Shown: positions 16,794-25,365 of the stretch, piece by piece | Layout of the letters: each line of letters begins with the position of its first letter | Numbering within the stretch: position 1 is the first letter of the stretch | Source: Candidatus Thiomargarita nelsonii | GTDB lineage: Bacteria > Pseudomonadota > Gammaproteobacteria > Beggiatoales > Beggiatoaceae | NCBI GenBank assembly: GCA_000785145.2 | Contig: JSZA02000070.1 | Coordinates: forward strand, 1 to 36,326 | Direction of reading: 5' to 3' | DNA: 36,326 bases | Notes under the pieces: model-generated | Seen by the model: only the letters and a program-made list of their open reading frames with translations | Told to the model about the DNA's origin: nothing | The model's database searches: none | Made by a program: the position numbers and the translations under genes

Positions 16794-17070
16794 GGAGTCC
16801 AAAGCTTTAGCTTTGGGACAAAACGCCCAAAGCTAAAGCTTTGGACTCCAAAATACATTAGTATTTAGGAATTAATATGGGACAAAACGCCCAAAGCTAA
16901 AGCTTTGGACTCCAAAATACATTAGTATTTAGGAATTAATATGGGACAAAACGCCCAAAGCTAAAGCTTTGGACTCCAAAATACATTAGTATTTAGGAAT
17001 TAATATGGGACAAAACGCCCAAAGCTAAAGCTTTGGACTCCAAAATACATTAGTATTTAGGAATTAATAT
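16794..17070. repeat. 64-bp tandem array carrying a palindrome, a Shine-Dalgarno sequence and an ATG
   Basis: A palindrome at 16794-16815 leads into four units starting at 16815, 16879, 16943 and 17007, exactly 64 bp apart. Each unit holds CCAAAGCTAAAGCTTTGGAC, then TTTAGGAATTAATATG. In units 1-3 that ATG opens MGQNAQS-stop; in unit 4 it is the true start of the next gene (17069). Repeat units therefore duplicate the translation start region. Confidence 0.92.
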
Positions 17071-18739
17071 GAATAATACTAAAAATAAAAATTATCTTTA
17101 TAGCGTAATTGTAATTATAGTAACAACTCTTATTGCCGTTTTTACTAACAGATTTCTATATGCCGATGGTAGTCATTTTTTTTACAAAATCTTATTTCAA
17201 CAAGATTTCTTTGCATTTGATCAAGCTAGATTATATGCTCAATATATCACACAAGCACCAACTATATTTGCTGTCAAGCTACTTGGATTTGAAAACAAAA
17301 ATTTACTAATGTTTATTTATGGCAGTACTCTATATGGTATTCCATTATTAAGTATTATTTTAACAGTAGTATTATTAGAAAATAAAAAACTTTTATCAAT
17401 CCCTTTGTTAAGTTTTTTTATTTCATCAATCTATTCGTATAGTTTTATTATTTCTGAAGCGCATGTTATGTCTTCATTATTTTGGATACTATTAGTCCTT
17501 ATAGCACGAACTGAACATAATTTTATACACAAGACTGGTATTATTATACTTTTGATAGCATCCACACGTTTATATGAGTCATTTATGCTATTTTCAATTT
17601 TATTATTCATGTTAGTTGCATACAAAATAAAAGTAGAAAATTTTATTAAAAATAGTATATTTTGGTTTGTCTGTTTATGGCTTATTATATATGGATTTTC
17701 TATTGCGTTGGAAAGTTATATTCACCCAAGAGATTCAGTCAATGCAGGTCAATTCACTAATGCACTAATATCTATATTTAAAGAATCCAAGAATTTTTGG
17801 ATAACTATTCTCATATTTGGATTAGCCTTTATAACATCTAAAAGAAAAGAAAATATCTGGTTACTATTTATATTATTTGTTGTCGTTCTTGGGTTAGTAT
17901 TTAACTATCCAAAATACATGGAAATTGGTTTAAGCCATTCTGGGAGAACTTTATTAACGGTTGTTCCATTGTTCTTTGGTTTTCTCTTTGTTATAGCAAC
18001 AATATGGTGTACTCAACTATCTGTTTTAATTAACAATATACATCACCGCTCAGAAACTGCTTTGACTTATGTGGCCGTTTTTTTTCTTGCACTACAAATA
18101 GCAATCACTTTACAGTGGTATAGCTATACTCAAATATTTAAAACGGCTCTTCATAATAATGCGAAAAATCCTGTCGTTGACTACAGAGAAACTGTTCTAG
18201 GAAAATATTTGATTTCAAATCAAATGATAAGTGGATTTGGGTGGGGATGGACATACCCATTTATGAGTTTTGCTTTATCAGAAAATCGTATATTTACAGT
18301 GATTGAAAATAAAAACAATCGTTGTTGTATGCCAAATCAACTTATAACCAAAATGACACACAAAAAGCTTATAGCTTTTGACTCAAAAAAAGTCATATTT
18401 TCGGGGTTTAGTAAAGCTGAAAAAACACATAGATGGAGCTTAGGAAAGTATAGTACCATTCAGTTTTTTTTAGAAAAATCAAATGATATCCAAGGAAAGT
18501 TTATATTAAGGCTTGGGACATTAGGTGAACAAATTATTAAAATAACAATCAATGGAAATTATATTGGCAGCCAAAAAGCTAATTCATGGGACACGGTGCT
18601 TAAATTTAAGTTTGAGCCAAAGATTCTGAATCAAGGCTCTATAAATTTAATACACTTTGAATTTCCAAATGCCCATAAACCAAACAATGGTGATCAAAGA
18701 GTCTTAGCAATGGCTATAAAATCTTTTAGGATTTTTTAA
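17069..18739 (+). CDS. Polytopic membrane protein, GT-C-like, unidentified
   Basis: 556 residues. About ten to twelve hydrophobic helices fill residues 8-370, followed by a soluble C-terminal domain (about 390-556) with beta-rich segments (FILRLGTLGEQIIKITINGN). The layout, with a first periplasmic loop containing YADGSHFFYKIL, resembles GT-C glycosyltransferases that use lipid-linked sugars, but I see no decisive catalytic motif. The start ATG is preceded by TTTAGGAATTAAT from the tandem array. The gene is much more AT-rich than the two transferase genes around it (dense AAT/ATA/TTA codons), suggesting separate acquisition. By context it may modify, polymerise or export the glycan. Confidence 0.6.
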   Translation: MNNTKNKNYLYSVIVIIVTTLIAVFTNRFLYADGSHFFYKILFQQDFFAFDQARLYAQYITQAPTIFAVKLLGFENKNLLMFIYGSTLYGIPLLSIILTVVLLENKKLLSIPLLSFFISSIYSYSFIISEAHVMSSLFWILLVLIARTEHNFIHKTGIIILLIASTRLYESFMLFSILLFMLVAYKIKVENFIKNSIFWFVCLWLIIYGFSIALESYIHPRDSVNAGQFTNALISIFKESKNFWITILIFGLAFITSKRKENIWLLFILFVVVLGLVFNYPKYMEIGLSHSGRTLLTVVPLFFGFLFVIATIWCTQLSVLINNIHHRSETALTYVAVFFLALQIAITLQWYSYTQIFKTALHNNAKNPVVDYRETVLGKYLISNQMISGFGWGWTYPFMSFALSENRIFTVIENKNNRCCMPNQLITKMTHKKLIAFDSKKVIFSGFSKAEKTHRWSLGKYSTIQFFLEKSNDIQGKFILRLGTLGEQIIKITINGNYIGSQKANSWDTVLKFKFEPKILNQGSINLIHFEFPNAHKPNNGDQRVLAMAIKSFRIF

Positions 18740-18798
18740 AAGGCTCATCTTGTCCACTGAGCAAACTCAAGGCAAAAAGCTTAAGTCAGTTTAGAGAA

Positions 18799-18825
18799 GT
18801 CGGCCAGATAAATCTGGCCGACTCC
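18799..18825. repeat. Complete GTCGGCCAGATAAATCTGG palindrome
   Basis: GTCGGCCAGATAAATCTGGC followed by CGACTCC: same plan as family A (outer GTC..GAC, core AGATAAATCT) but with GCC stems. Confidence 0.8.
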
Positions 18826-18871
18826 TACCAAAATATCCATCATCAACTCACTTTTTAGGAATTATTGTAAT

Positions 18872-21800
18872 ATGCCTTTACCCGCTCGCAAACCAATCCG
18901 TCATAGAACGCTACCCTCCCCCCTGCGGATTGCAATTATTGTCCGTACTAAAGATCGTCCTCATCTGTTGACTCGTAGTTTACAAAGTTTGGCTGCTCAA
19001 AAAAGATTGCCCGATGAAGTGATTGTGATCAATGATGGCGGTGTTGCCATTGATGACATAGTGAGCGATTTTTCTGGCTTGAATATTCATTTGATTAAAA
19101 ATACAAGCAATCGGGGACGAGCACAGGCAGGCAATCAAGGGGTGCAAGCGACTGAGTGTGATGTCATCGCTTTTTTGGATGACGATGACCGTTTTTTGTC
19201 CGATCATCTGCAACGTTTGGAAAAAGCTATGCTGCATTTTGATGCCAGGGTGGCTTATTCCGGTTGTCGTTTGCTTAAAAGAGAATTGTTGGGTGATGAC
19301 ACTGTCATTCTCCAAGAAAATGCGATTGGGGAATTTAATGATCCTTATGATGCCAAGCGTCTAAGTTATGAAAATTATATTCCCTTGATTAATTTATTGA
19401 TTGATCGCGCCTTGTGGCAGAGCGTGGGTGGCTTTGACGAATCCTTTGATGTGTTTGAAGATTGGGATGTTTTGCAGCGCTTATCCACACGGACCCATTT
19501 TTATCATCTCAATCGCATTACCACGGAATATGCTGTCTGGGGAAATTCTCAGATTACGCAAAGGATCGATCAATCGCGTTGGCGGAAAGCCTATCGGCAG
19601 TTTCTGAAAAAACATGTTATGCCATTGCCTGCACCCAAAAAACTGAAATATTTGACCGAATATTGGCTGGTTAGCCAAGAACGGCGCGGCATCGTGCAAA
19701 ACACACAGCGAGAAAAACAGGCCCTGCAATTAGAACTGAACCAAAATTATCAGTCTTTGGAACAGGTGCAGCTTCAGTTGGCTCAATATCAAAACAAAAA
19801 TCAACAGTTAGAATCTGATTTGCTCGCCAAGTATCAGCAGTTGCAATCGGATTATGCCCAATTAGAGTCCAATTGGAGCACAAAATATGAACAGTTGCAA
19901 TCGGATAGTGCCAAACAAACGGCTCAGTTAGAGTCCGAGTGGGGTGCTAAATATGAACAGTTGCAATCGGACAGTGCCAAACAAACGGCTCAGTTAGAGT
20001 CCGAGTGGGGTGCTAAATATGAACAGTTGCAATCGGACAGTGCCAAACAAACGGAACAGTTAGAGTCTGATTCGCGTGCCAAATATGAACAGTTGCAATC
20101 GGACAGTGCCAAACAAAGGACTCAGTTAGAGTCCAATTGGCGTGCCAAATATGAACAGTTGCAATCGGATAGTGCTAAACAAGAAGCCCATTTTAAGCAG
20201 CAACAGGCTGAAGCTCTGGCTGAACATGAAGAATTACAGAAAACATTGCATGAATTGAGCAAGCAAATAGCCGTTGGCATGAGTTCTGTCGCGCTGGCAA
20301 AAATACTACAGGTGGCACCCACTGCTGTTGGTGATTACCAACAACTCACTGACTGGATTCGGGCTAAAGTTGAACAATTGGTCGGTTTGGAGACGCAAAT
20401 TCAGCCTTTGCGTACTGAGTCTCATCAGTTGCGTGAACAATTAGCCACTTTAGTTAAAGCGACCTCACGTTGGCCGCATCTTCGCCGCTATGCCAATTTT
20501 GTACAAACGATTGCTCAAAGAGCAGAAATTGTTATTTCGCAAACGGAACAGTATATTTCGACCAGCACCGGCATGGGACTCAAAGGGGTGTTAAAACATG
20601 ATAACAGTGAACAGGACGAAATACCGCCGCCACGTCCTTTGTCGGATGTTTTTCCCACGTTTAGGAGTCTTGCCGGCTCTGCGGAAAATCCGCAGTTGAT
20701 GCAAAGCGTGAATCAGTTGGGCAAGCAGGCTTTTATGTTGGAAGCTGGAAAGGTGCTGGCTTTTAAAGTCTATTGCTCCTTGGATAATTTTTGCCAACTC
20801 GATATTTTCTTAGGCACCTGTTTACGCATTAATGCTTGTCATGTGCGCCTCATTATCCGGGCATTAAACACGCCGTTGCGTGTCCTCTATCTTGAGGGAG
20901 TAGAGATTTTTGACAATCGTTTTCATTCGATCTGTTTTGAACCGATTGCCGATTCTGCTGACAAAACTTTTCAGATTGAAATTGATTCGCCCGATGCTAA
21001 CGAGCACTCAGTTTTTGCCGTTTGGTGTCATTCCAAAAAACCTCAAATTTATGAGGCACCGCTGCTGGAACGGCACTCACCTTTGCCCCATCAGCTACAA
21101 CAAGATTTATTGGCGTTTCCAGTTTCGGCTCGCTTGCGTACTCAATCCGCTCCTCATCTTTTTATCTTATCTGGCTTGACTGATTCAACGCCTGTGCTGA
21201 ATTTGCATCTATTTTTAGCGCGGTTGGCTCATGCCCTGGCGGACAGTTATGGACAAATAGTCGTCTGTGGACAATTGAATAGCGAACTTGAGCAATATTG
21301 TCAACAATACGAATTGACAACTCTACAAGATCAGCTTGATTTAAGGGGAGTGCTTGAGTGGGGAAAAAGCCAAGAACAAGCGGAATATCTGTGGTGTTGT
21401 GAATTAGACGCGCAGCCGCAGCCGGATATTGTTGAACGTGCCATGGAGGTTTTTGTTACCAATCCCAAGGCAGCTTTGCTGGTGCCAATGGAAAAATACA
21501 GCAACGGCACAATTCGGGCGGGATATGCCTCTTTAGAGCGCGAGACTGCTTTGGCAGGTGCGCCGGCGGATCATCCTGCTTATGGTTATCGGCGTACTGT
21601 GGATGCGACGAGCAGTCAGTTGGTGATTTTTAAAATGGCTGCTTTGTCTCAGCTCGATCTTAGCGAAATGAGTGCTTATCACACGCCACAGTATCAATTG
21701 ACTGAACTTATTTGGCAATTGAAAGTTCAGCAATATGAGGCGATTTATGATGCTGCCGTTTGTTATGAGCATGATCAAGCTTATCCTGAGTTGACGACAC

Positions 21801-22930
21801 TGGCACTTGATAGTTGTTATTTTTATAAGCGGTGGCATCCCACCTTTGCACCGCAACCTAGCGTGTTGGTGATTGATGCGACTCTACCGATGTATGATGA
21901 AGATTCTGGCTCTTTGCGTATTTATACTTTGTTGAAAGTATGGGTATCTTTAGGCTATCGAATCACTTTTTTTCCTGATAATTTGGATGGTCAATTTAAA
22001 TATCGTCATGCCCTCGAAGCTTTGGGTATTGAAGTTTTTTATGGTAAATACAGTCTGGCAGATGCCATGGCACTGCGACAATTTGACTTTGCGTTTATTT
22101 GTCGAGTAGATGTTGGGCATCGTTATATACCGTTTGTGCGTTTTTTGTCGCCTCAGACGGTTATTTTTTATGATACGGTGGATATTCATTATATCCGTGA
22201 ACAGCGTCAAGCGGAGATCGAAAATAATCCAAAACTGGCAACTTCCGCGCAAGCGACTAAGCGCAAAGAATTATCTAATTGTTTGTTAGCTGATAAGGTG
22301 ATTACTGTGACGGTAGATGATGCCCATCATTTACAAGAAGAATTGCCCCATTTAGATTATTCGGTGATTCCAAATATTCATCAACAACATCCGCTGCCAG
22401 AAACGGGTTTTGAGCAGCGAAATGGTTTAGTCTTTATCGGTAACTATAATCATCACCCTAATGATGATGCTGTCTATTATTTTGTTGAAAAGGTGTTGCC
22501 GAAAATCCATGCCCGTTTGCCAGAGGTTTGTTTATATCTGATTGGTAGCTATATGAAAGATAAAATGAAAGCTTTGGCAAGTGATACTATTAAAGTGGTG
22601 GGCTGGGTGGATGAGGTTGAGCCTGAATTTGCTAAGCGGCGCGTTTTTGTGTCTTATTTACGCTACGGTGCGGGTATGAAGGGCAAATTGGGTCAGGCAT
22701 TGTCTTTAGGCTTGCCGGTTGTCAGCACCAGTATTGGTGCCGAGGGCATGGGATTGGTAGGGGAAAAAATGGCTTTGATTGCGGATAATCCAGATGATTT
22801 TGCGGATGCTGTATGTCGTTTGTACACTGATTCTGTGTTATGGGAAAAACTTTCTCGCCAAGGTAGGGAATATATAGAACAGCATTTTGGTGAAACGGCT
22901 GTGCGTGAGAAATTACGGGCGTTATTATAA
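18872..22930 (+). CDS. Giant three-module glycosyltransferase with coiled-coil repeat
   Basis: 1352 residues. Residues 1-260 are a GT2 (GT-A) transferase: LRIAIIVRTKDRPHLLTRSL, the metal-binding AFLDDDDRFLSDHL near 100, and FDVFEDWDVLQRL near 195. Residues about 275-480 are a long coiled coil with at least five near-perfect 22-residue repeats (KYEQLQSDSAKQTAQLES plus about four residues). Residues about 610-740 form a beta-rich domain without an assignment. Residues about 755-990 look like a degenerate second GT2 (CELDAQPQPDIVERAM). Residues about 1000-1352 are a GT4: VLVIDATLPMYDEDSGSLRI, FIGNYNHHPNDDAV, and KGKLGQALSLGLPVVSTSIG. It would extend a cell-surface polysaccharide from the cytoplasm. 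The coiled coil may set chain length or hold partners, as in other extended polymerases; that is inference. Confidence 0.88.
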   Translation: MPLPARKPIRHRTLPSPLRIAIIVRTKDRPHLLTRSLQSLAAQKRLPDEVIVINDGGVAIDDIVSDFSGLNIHLIKNTSNRGRAQAGNQGVQATECDVIAFLDDDDRFLSDHLQRLEKAMLHFDARVAYSGCRLLKRELLGDDTVILQENAIGEFNDPYDAKRLSYENYIPLINLLIDRALWQSVGGFDESFDVFEDWDVLQRLSTRTHFYHLNRITTEYAVWGNSQITQRIDQSRWRKAYRQFLKKHVMPLPAPKKLKYLTEYWLVSQERRGIVQNTQREKQALQLELNQNYQSLEQVQLQLAQYQNKNQQLESDLLAKYQQLQSDYAQLESNWSTKYEQLQSDSAKQTAQLESEWGAKYEQLQSDSAKQTAQLESEWGAKYEQLQSDSAKQTEQLESDSRAKYEQLQSDSAKQRTQLESNWRAKYEQLQSDSAKQEAHFKQQQAEALAEHEELQKTLHELSKQIAVGMSSVALAKILQVAPTAVGDYQQLTDWIRAKVEQLVGLETQIQPLRTESHQLREQLATLVKATSRWPHLRRYANFVQTIAQRAEIVISQTEQYISTSTGMGLKGVLKHDNSEQDEIPPPRPLSDVFPTFRSLAGSAENPQLMQSVNQLGKQAFMLEAGKVLAFKVYCSLDNFCQLDIFLGTCLRINACHVRLIIRALNTPLRVLYLEGVEIFDNRFHSICFEPIADSADKTFQIEIDSPDANEHSVFAVWCHSKKPQIYEAPLLERHSPLPHQLQQDLLAFPVSARLRTQSAPHLFILSGLTDSTPVLNLHLFLARLAHALADSYGQIVVCGQLNSELEQYCQQYELTTLQDQLDLRGVLEWGKSQEQAEYLWCCELDAQPQPDIVERAMEVFVTNPKAALLVPMEKYSNGTIRAGYASLERETALAGAPADHPAYGYRRTVDATSSQLVIFKMAALSQLDLSEMSAYHTPQYQLTELIWQLKVQQYEAIYDAAVCYEHDQAYPELTTLALDSCYFYKRWHPTFAPQPSVLVIDATLPMYDEDSGSLRIYTLLKVWVSLGYRITFFPDNLDGQFKYRHALEALGIEVFYGKYSLADAMALRQFDFAFICRVDVGHRYIPFVRFLSPQTVIFYDTVDIHYIREQRQAEIENNPKLATSAQATKRKELSNCLLADKVITVTVDDAHHLQEELPHLDYSVIPNIHQQHPLPETGFEQRNGLVFIGNYNHHPNDDAVYYFVEKVLPKIHARLPEVCLYLIGSYMKDKMKALASDTIKVVGWVDEVEPEFAKRRVFVSYLRYGAGMKGKLGQALSLGLPVVSTSIGAEGMGLVGEKMALIADNPDDFADAVCRLYTDSVLWEKLSRQGREYIEQHFGETAVREKLRALL
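19829..20195 (+). repeat. 66-bp in-frame tandem repeat encoding the coiled coil
   Basis: TATGAACAGTTGCAATCGGA recurs at 19886, 19952, 20018, 20084 and 20150, exactly 66 bp apart, with a degenerate leader copy from 19829. Each unit encodes 22 residues, about three heptads. Confidence 0.92.
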
Positions 22931-22951
22931 TTAGACATTATACCGATTTAA

Positions 22952-23034
22952 TGTAGGGTGGTGTAGAGCGATAGCGAAACCCACCATTCTTAATAAGGTT
23001 TGGTGGGTTTCGCTATCGCTCTACCCACCCTACA
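22952..23034. repeat. Inverted TGTAGGGTGG repeat after the glycan genes
   Basis: TGTAGGGTGGTGTAGAGCGA is matched by TCGCTCTACCCACCCTACA, with inner AAACCCACC/GGTGGGTTT. It can form one long hairpin and may end transcription from the glycan locus. It is the interior module also found inside family C elements. Confidence 0.75.
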
Positions 23035-23099
23035 TAACTACATAACTACATAACATTGATTTTAAAGAGTTATATTAAATCTGTATAATGTCTATTTTA

Positions 23100-23338
23100 T
23101 AACCTAGTTAAGTCTATAGTTGCAAAATCTATAGATGAATATAGATCCCACTTTAAGTGGACTGATTGACCGTCGGTTGTTGCCAACCTATCTTTCGAAG
23201 CACAGCCCTAACTAAATAGGTACCGTGCCCGGTTCTAGTCCACCCGATACACTACGGGCATCGGGAAAACGTCTGTAGAATCTCTCCATCAGAATCGTTT
23301 TCACCTCGCGGAAACGAAGTAACGGAGCGGAGCGGAGA
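23100..23338 (-). ncRNA. Candidate right-end guide RNA (omega/reRNA) of the tnpB element
   Basis: Immediately downstream of tnpB on the same strand lies a 200-base non-coding stretch with several stems: GGTACC..., CCCGATGCCCG/CGGGTGG and, near the distal end, CCACTTAAAGTGG (23148-23160 on the plus strand). TnpB proteins use RNA from exactly this position, ending in the element's right end with the flanking DNA as guide. The end near 23140 is guessed. No sequence match to a known scaffold was possible. Confidence 0.4.
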
Positions 23339-24496
23339 TCAATGACCAACGTTTAACAGCTCAGTATCACCAAAACGTTTGACAAGTACTTTGCCAGCGT
23401 TGACATCCGCATTTTCAGTCTGTTCACAATAGCCACACTTGAACCTTTCTTGAGTTCGGCGGTTATCTTTGTGAACGTATCCACATTCGTTACATTCCTG
23501 ACTTGAATAAGCCGCCGGAACACTAGCATAGCGAATATGTTTATAATCCAGTTTTTCCTTCAACTTATCCAACGCTAAACCGATTTTAGAAGCTTTTAAG
23601 ATACGGTTCATGCGTTTAGATTTGAATTTCATTCCCTTGATATTCAATTTTTCCAAAACAACTAAACTGTCTTCTTCTAACGTTTGAACCAGTTGATTAG
23701 CAGCACGTCCTATCTCGTTTCTAACCGTTGCTATAATCGCAGGATTGCTTAAATCAACTTCCTGTTTACATTTTTTCCTCAAACAAGCATTAAGTTTTTG
23801 TTTACGTCTTCTTTTAGTATCAGCTTTATCTACTTGCTTCTTTAAGTTATCAGAAAATTGACCAAAGAAATGGCCCGTTGACGCCGTAAAAAGACTCTTA
23901 ATCCCCAGATCAATACCAACCATTTTACCCAAATCAGCGATTGGCTTCTTTTTCTCGAATTCTACAGCTAAAGTGGCGTACCATTGCCCATCAACCTTGG
24001 ACAGTGTTACGCCACCACATAATTTTCCTTCTTTTAAAACCTGTTTACCATACTTGTGGATATTGATAGGCACAAATATGGGTTTTCCTTTTTCTAAGGT
24101 AGAAATTCTCAACCAGTATTCAAACGTTTTTGTCTTTGAACCTTGAATTTGAATAACATTAACATTACCTTGTATTTTAAGGTTTTTCAATATGGGTTTA
24201 TTTTCCCTATTGTTCGCGTAAAACGACTTCATAATGCCTGCCGCTTGTTGCCAAGCACACCTTTTGTATCTTTCAGACAATTCTGAATTGATATCCGGTA
24301 AATTACCATAACTACTGACATTTTTTATTTCATTATCAAAAATGTAGTCAATATAATTTTGCATCAATGTCAGATAAGCATCGCCTAGTTCATTAAGTAA
24401 CTTTAGCTTGCCAGTGTTTGCTAACTCAAGTTTGATATTATTGATCGATTTGTGCAATCCTTTAGGTTTTTTTTGACTTTGGATCGATTTGGTCAT
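23339..24496 (-). CDS. tnpB: TnpB RNA-guided nuclease, IS1341-type lone tnpB
   Basis: 385 residues from ATG 24496 behind AAGGAAAAAACTC. The RuvC-like triad appears complete: D in MVGIDLGIKSLFTAS, E in DSLVVLEKLNIKGMKF, and D in NADVNAGKVLVKRFG. Between the last two lies the zinc finger CNECGYVHKDNRRTQERFKC then GYC, four cysteines present. The N-terminal wedge-type region and the lysine-rich linker RRRKQKLNACLRKKCKQEV are also normal. It would cleave DNA programmed by the adjacent right-end RNA and favour retention of the element. No tnpA accompanies it; the broken IS607 tnpA at 9824 is 13 kb away. A short C-terminus after RuvC III is complete. Confidence 0.92.
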   Translation of the reverse strand: MTKSIQSQKKPKGLHKSINNIKLELANTGKLKLLNELGDAYLTLMQNYIDYIFDNEIKNVSSYGNLPDINSELSERYKRCAWQQAAGIMKSFYANNRENKPILKNLKIQGNVNVIQIQGSKTKTFEYWLRISTLEKGKPIFVPINIHKYGKQVLKEGKLCGGVTLSKVDGQWYATLAVEFEKKKPIADLGKMVGIDLGIKSLFTASTGHFFGQFSDNLKKQVDKADTKRRRKQKLNACLRKKCKQEVDLSNPAIIATVRNEIGRAANQLVQTLEEDSLVVLEKLNIKGMKFKSKRMNRILKASKIGLALDKLKEKLDYKHIRYASVPAAYSSQECNECGYVHKDNRRTQERFKCGYCEQTENADVNAGKVLVKRFGDTELLNVGH

Positions 24497-24802
24497 GAGT
24501 TTTTTCCTTGGTTGGGTTGGTTGTTTGATGGGTTTATGTTTGTTGCTTTACATCCTATAAAGGATTATACCTAATATACCACTTATGCAAATATTTTATA
24601 TTCAATCTTTTTATTGGTACCACTAGTTTATTATATATTTATTTTTGAGTCTGTTTAGTCAAAAATGATTTGACCAAATAATCAACTATAAACAACTAGA
24701 TTTTTCTATAAAATTAATAAAGTTTTATAATACCTTAATGTCCCACGCACATTCGTCACTGTAGATTAATGCTGCGTGGTGGAGTAATATTTAGGAGTCA
24801 AT
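24497..24802. other. AT-rich gap: tnpB leader and element left end
   Basis: No gene is seen in these 306 bases. The part nearest tnpB holds its ribosome-binding site and a possible promoter. The rest (24600-24740) is very AT-rich, with GTCAAAAATGATTTGAC, an inverted repeat, at 24658-24674. The left boundary of the tnpB element should lie here but cannot be fixed by eye. Confidence 0.5.
24564..24590 (-). promoter_or_regulatory. Possible tnpB promoter
   Basis: On the minus strand TTGCAT and TATAAT are separated by 15 bases, about 70 bases upstream of the tnpB ATG. The spacer is shorter than the ideal 17. Confidence 0.35.
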
Positions 24803-24991
24803 ATGCAAATCACCATTGAATTACCCGATATGTTGGGTAAAGAGTTAAAGTATTTTCCCAATCTTAACGATTTGATCGTTAATTTTTTATCACAATCATT
24901 AGCCAGTTTGCGTCTCTCACAAGGTAAAAATGAAACGAAAAATGCTATTGAACAAATCAAAGCATTTCGTAAGGGAAATTTTGGACTTTAG
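24803..24991 (+). CDS. Small VapB-like antitoxin candidate
   Basis: 62 residues from ATG 24803 behind TTTAGGAGTC. The opening MQITIELPDMLGKELKYFPN is the strand-helix start seen in many small antitoxins (often ribbon-helix-helix or AbrB-like) paired with PIN toxins. It ends QIKAFRKGNFGL at the junction with a PIN fragment, so its last residues may be altered by the deletion that removed the toxin's start. It has no partner now. Confidence 0.6.
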   Translation: MQITIELPDMLGKELKYFPNLNDLIVNFLSQSLASLRLSQGKNETKNAIEQIKAFRKGNFGL

Positions 24992-25116
24992 AAATCGTTA
25001 ATACATTGCTTGTTGCTGAGCGTCGGCATCGACTGTCTAAGTCTAAAAGTGCTAAATTTATCCAGTTGTTACGAACATTGCAAGGCAGCACAGGCAATAC
25101 AAGTGCCATTGTTTAA
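24979..25116 (+). pseudogene. PIN-domain toxin, internal fragment
   Basis: The frame reads TLEIVNTLLVAERRHRLSKS then KSAKFIQLLRTLQG, the second acidic helix (conserved Glu) of VapC-like PIN nucleases. The N-terminal LLDTN strand and the C-terminal D-A-x-x-x-A and T-x-D motifs are missing. It overlaps the end of the preceding antitoxin frame and terminates at 25114-25116. It is therefore a deleted toxin. Confidence 0.65.
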
Positions 25117-25184
25117 TCAAGAATAACTTTTTATTTGCGTTATTGCTATAGAGTACAACGGGTTTATTCCCCTAATCCGTTGTA

Positions 25185-25295
25185 CTAGTACACTGTCAAT
25201 GTTGTTTTGTAGGGTGCGTCCTACGCACCATGACTCTATTGGTGCGTAGGACGCACCCTACATTACCCAAAAAAATAAAATTGACAGAGTACTAG
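25185..25295. repeat. Family B miniature element, copy 2
   Basis: CTAG-TACACTGTCAA ... TTGACAGAGTA-CTAG. The interior is again two inverted GTAGGGTGCGTCCTACGCAC modules. It sits between the PIN fragment and the HEPN pair. Confidence 0.88.
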
Positions 25296-25365
25296 TGCAA
25301 GGTAGGGCATAAAAGTGTAGGCGATAAATCGCCTACTACGAACTACCCAACGAAAATTTATGAAT

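Noticed and set aside
16355..16858. 167-codon minus-strand frame
   Set aside because: It is antisense to the conserved C-terminal glycosyltransferase domain and ends in repeats.
16794..17070. CRISPR array at the 64-bp repeats
   Set aside because: The whole 64-bp unit is repeated exactly; no variable spacers exist.
9824..24496. A single IS607 element made of tnpA (9824) and tnpB (23339)
   Set aside because: They are 13 kb apart, on opposite strands, with unrelated genes between and no shared ends seen.
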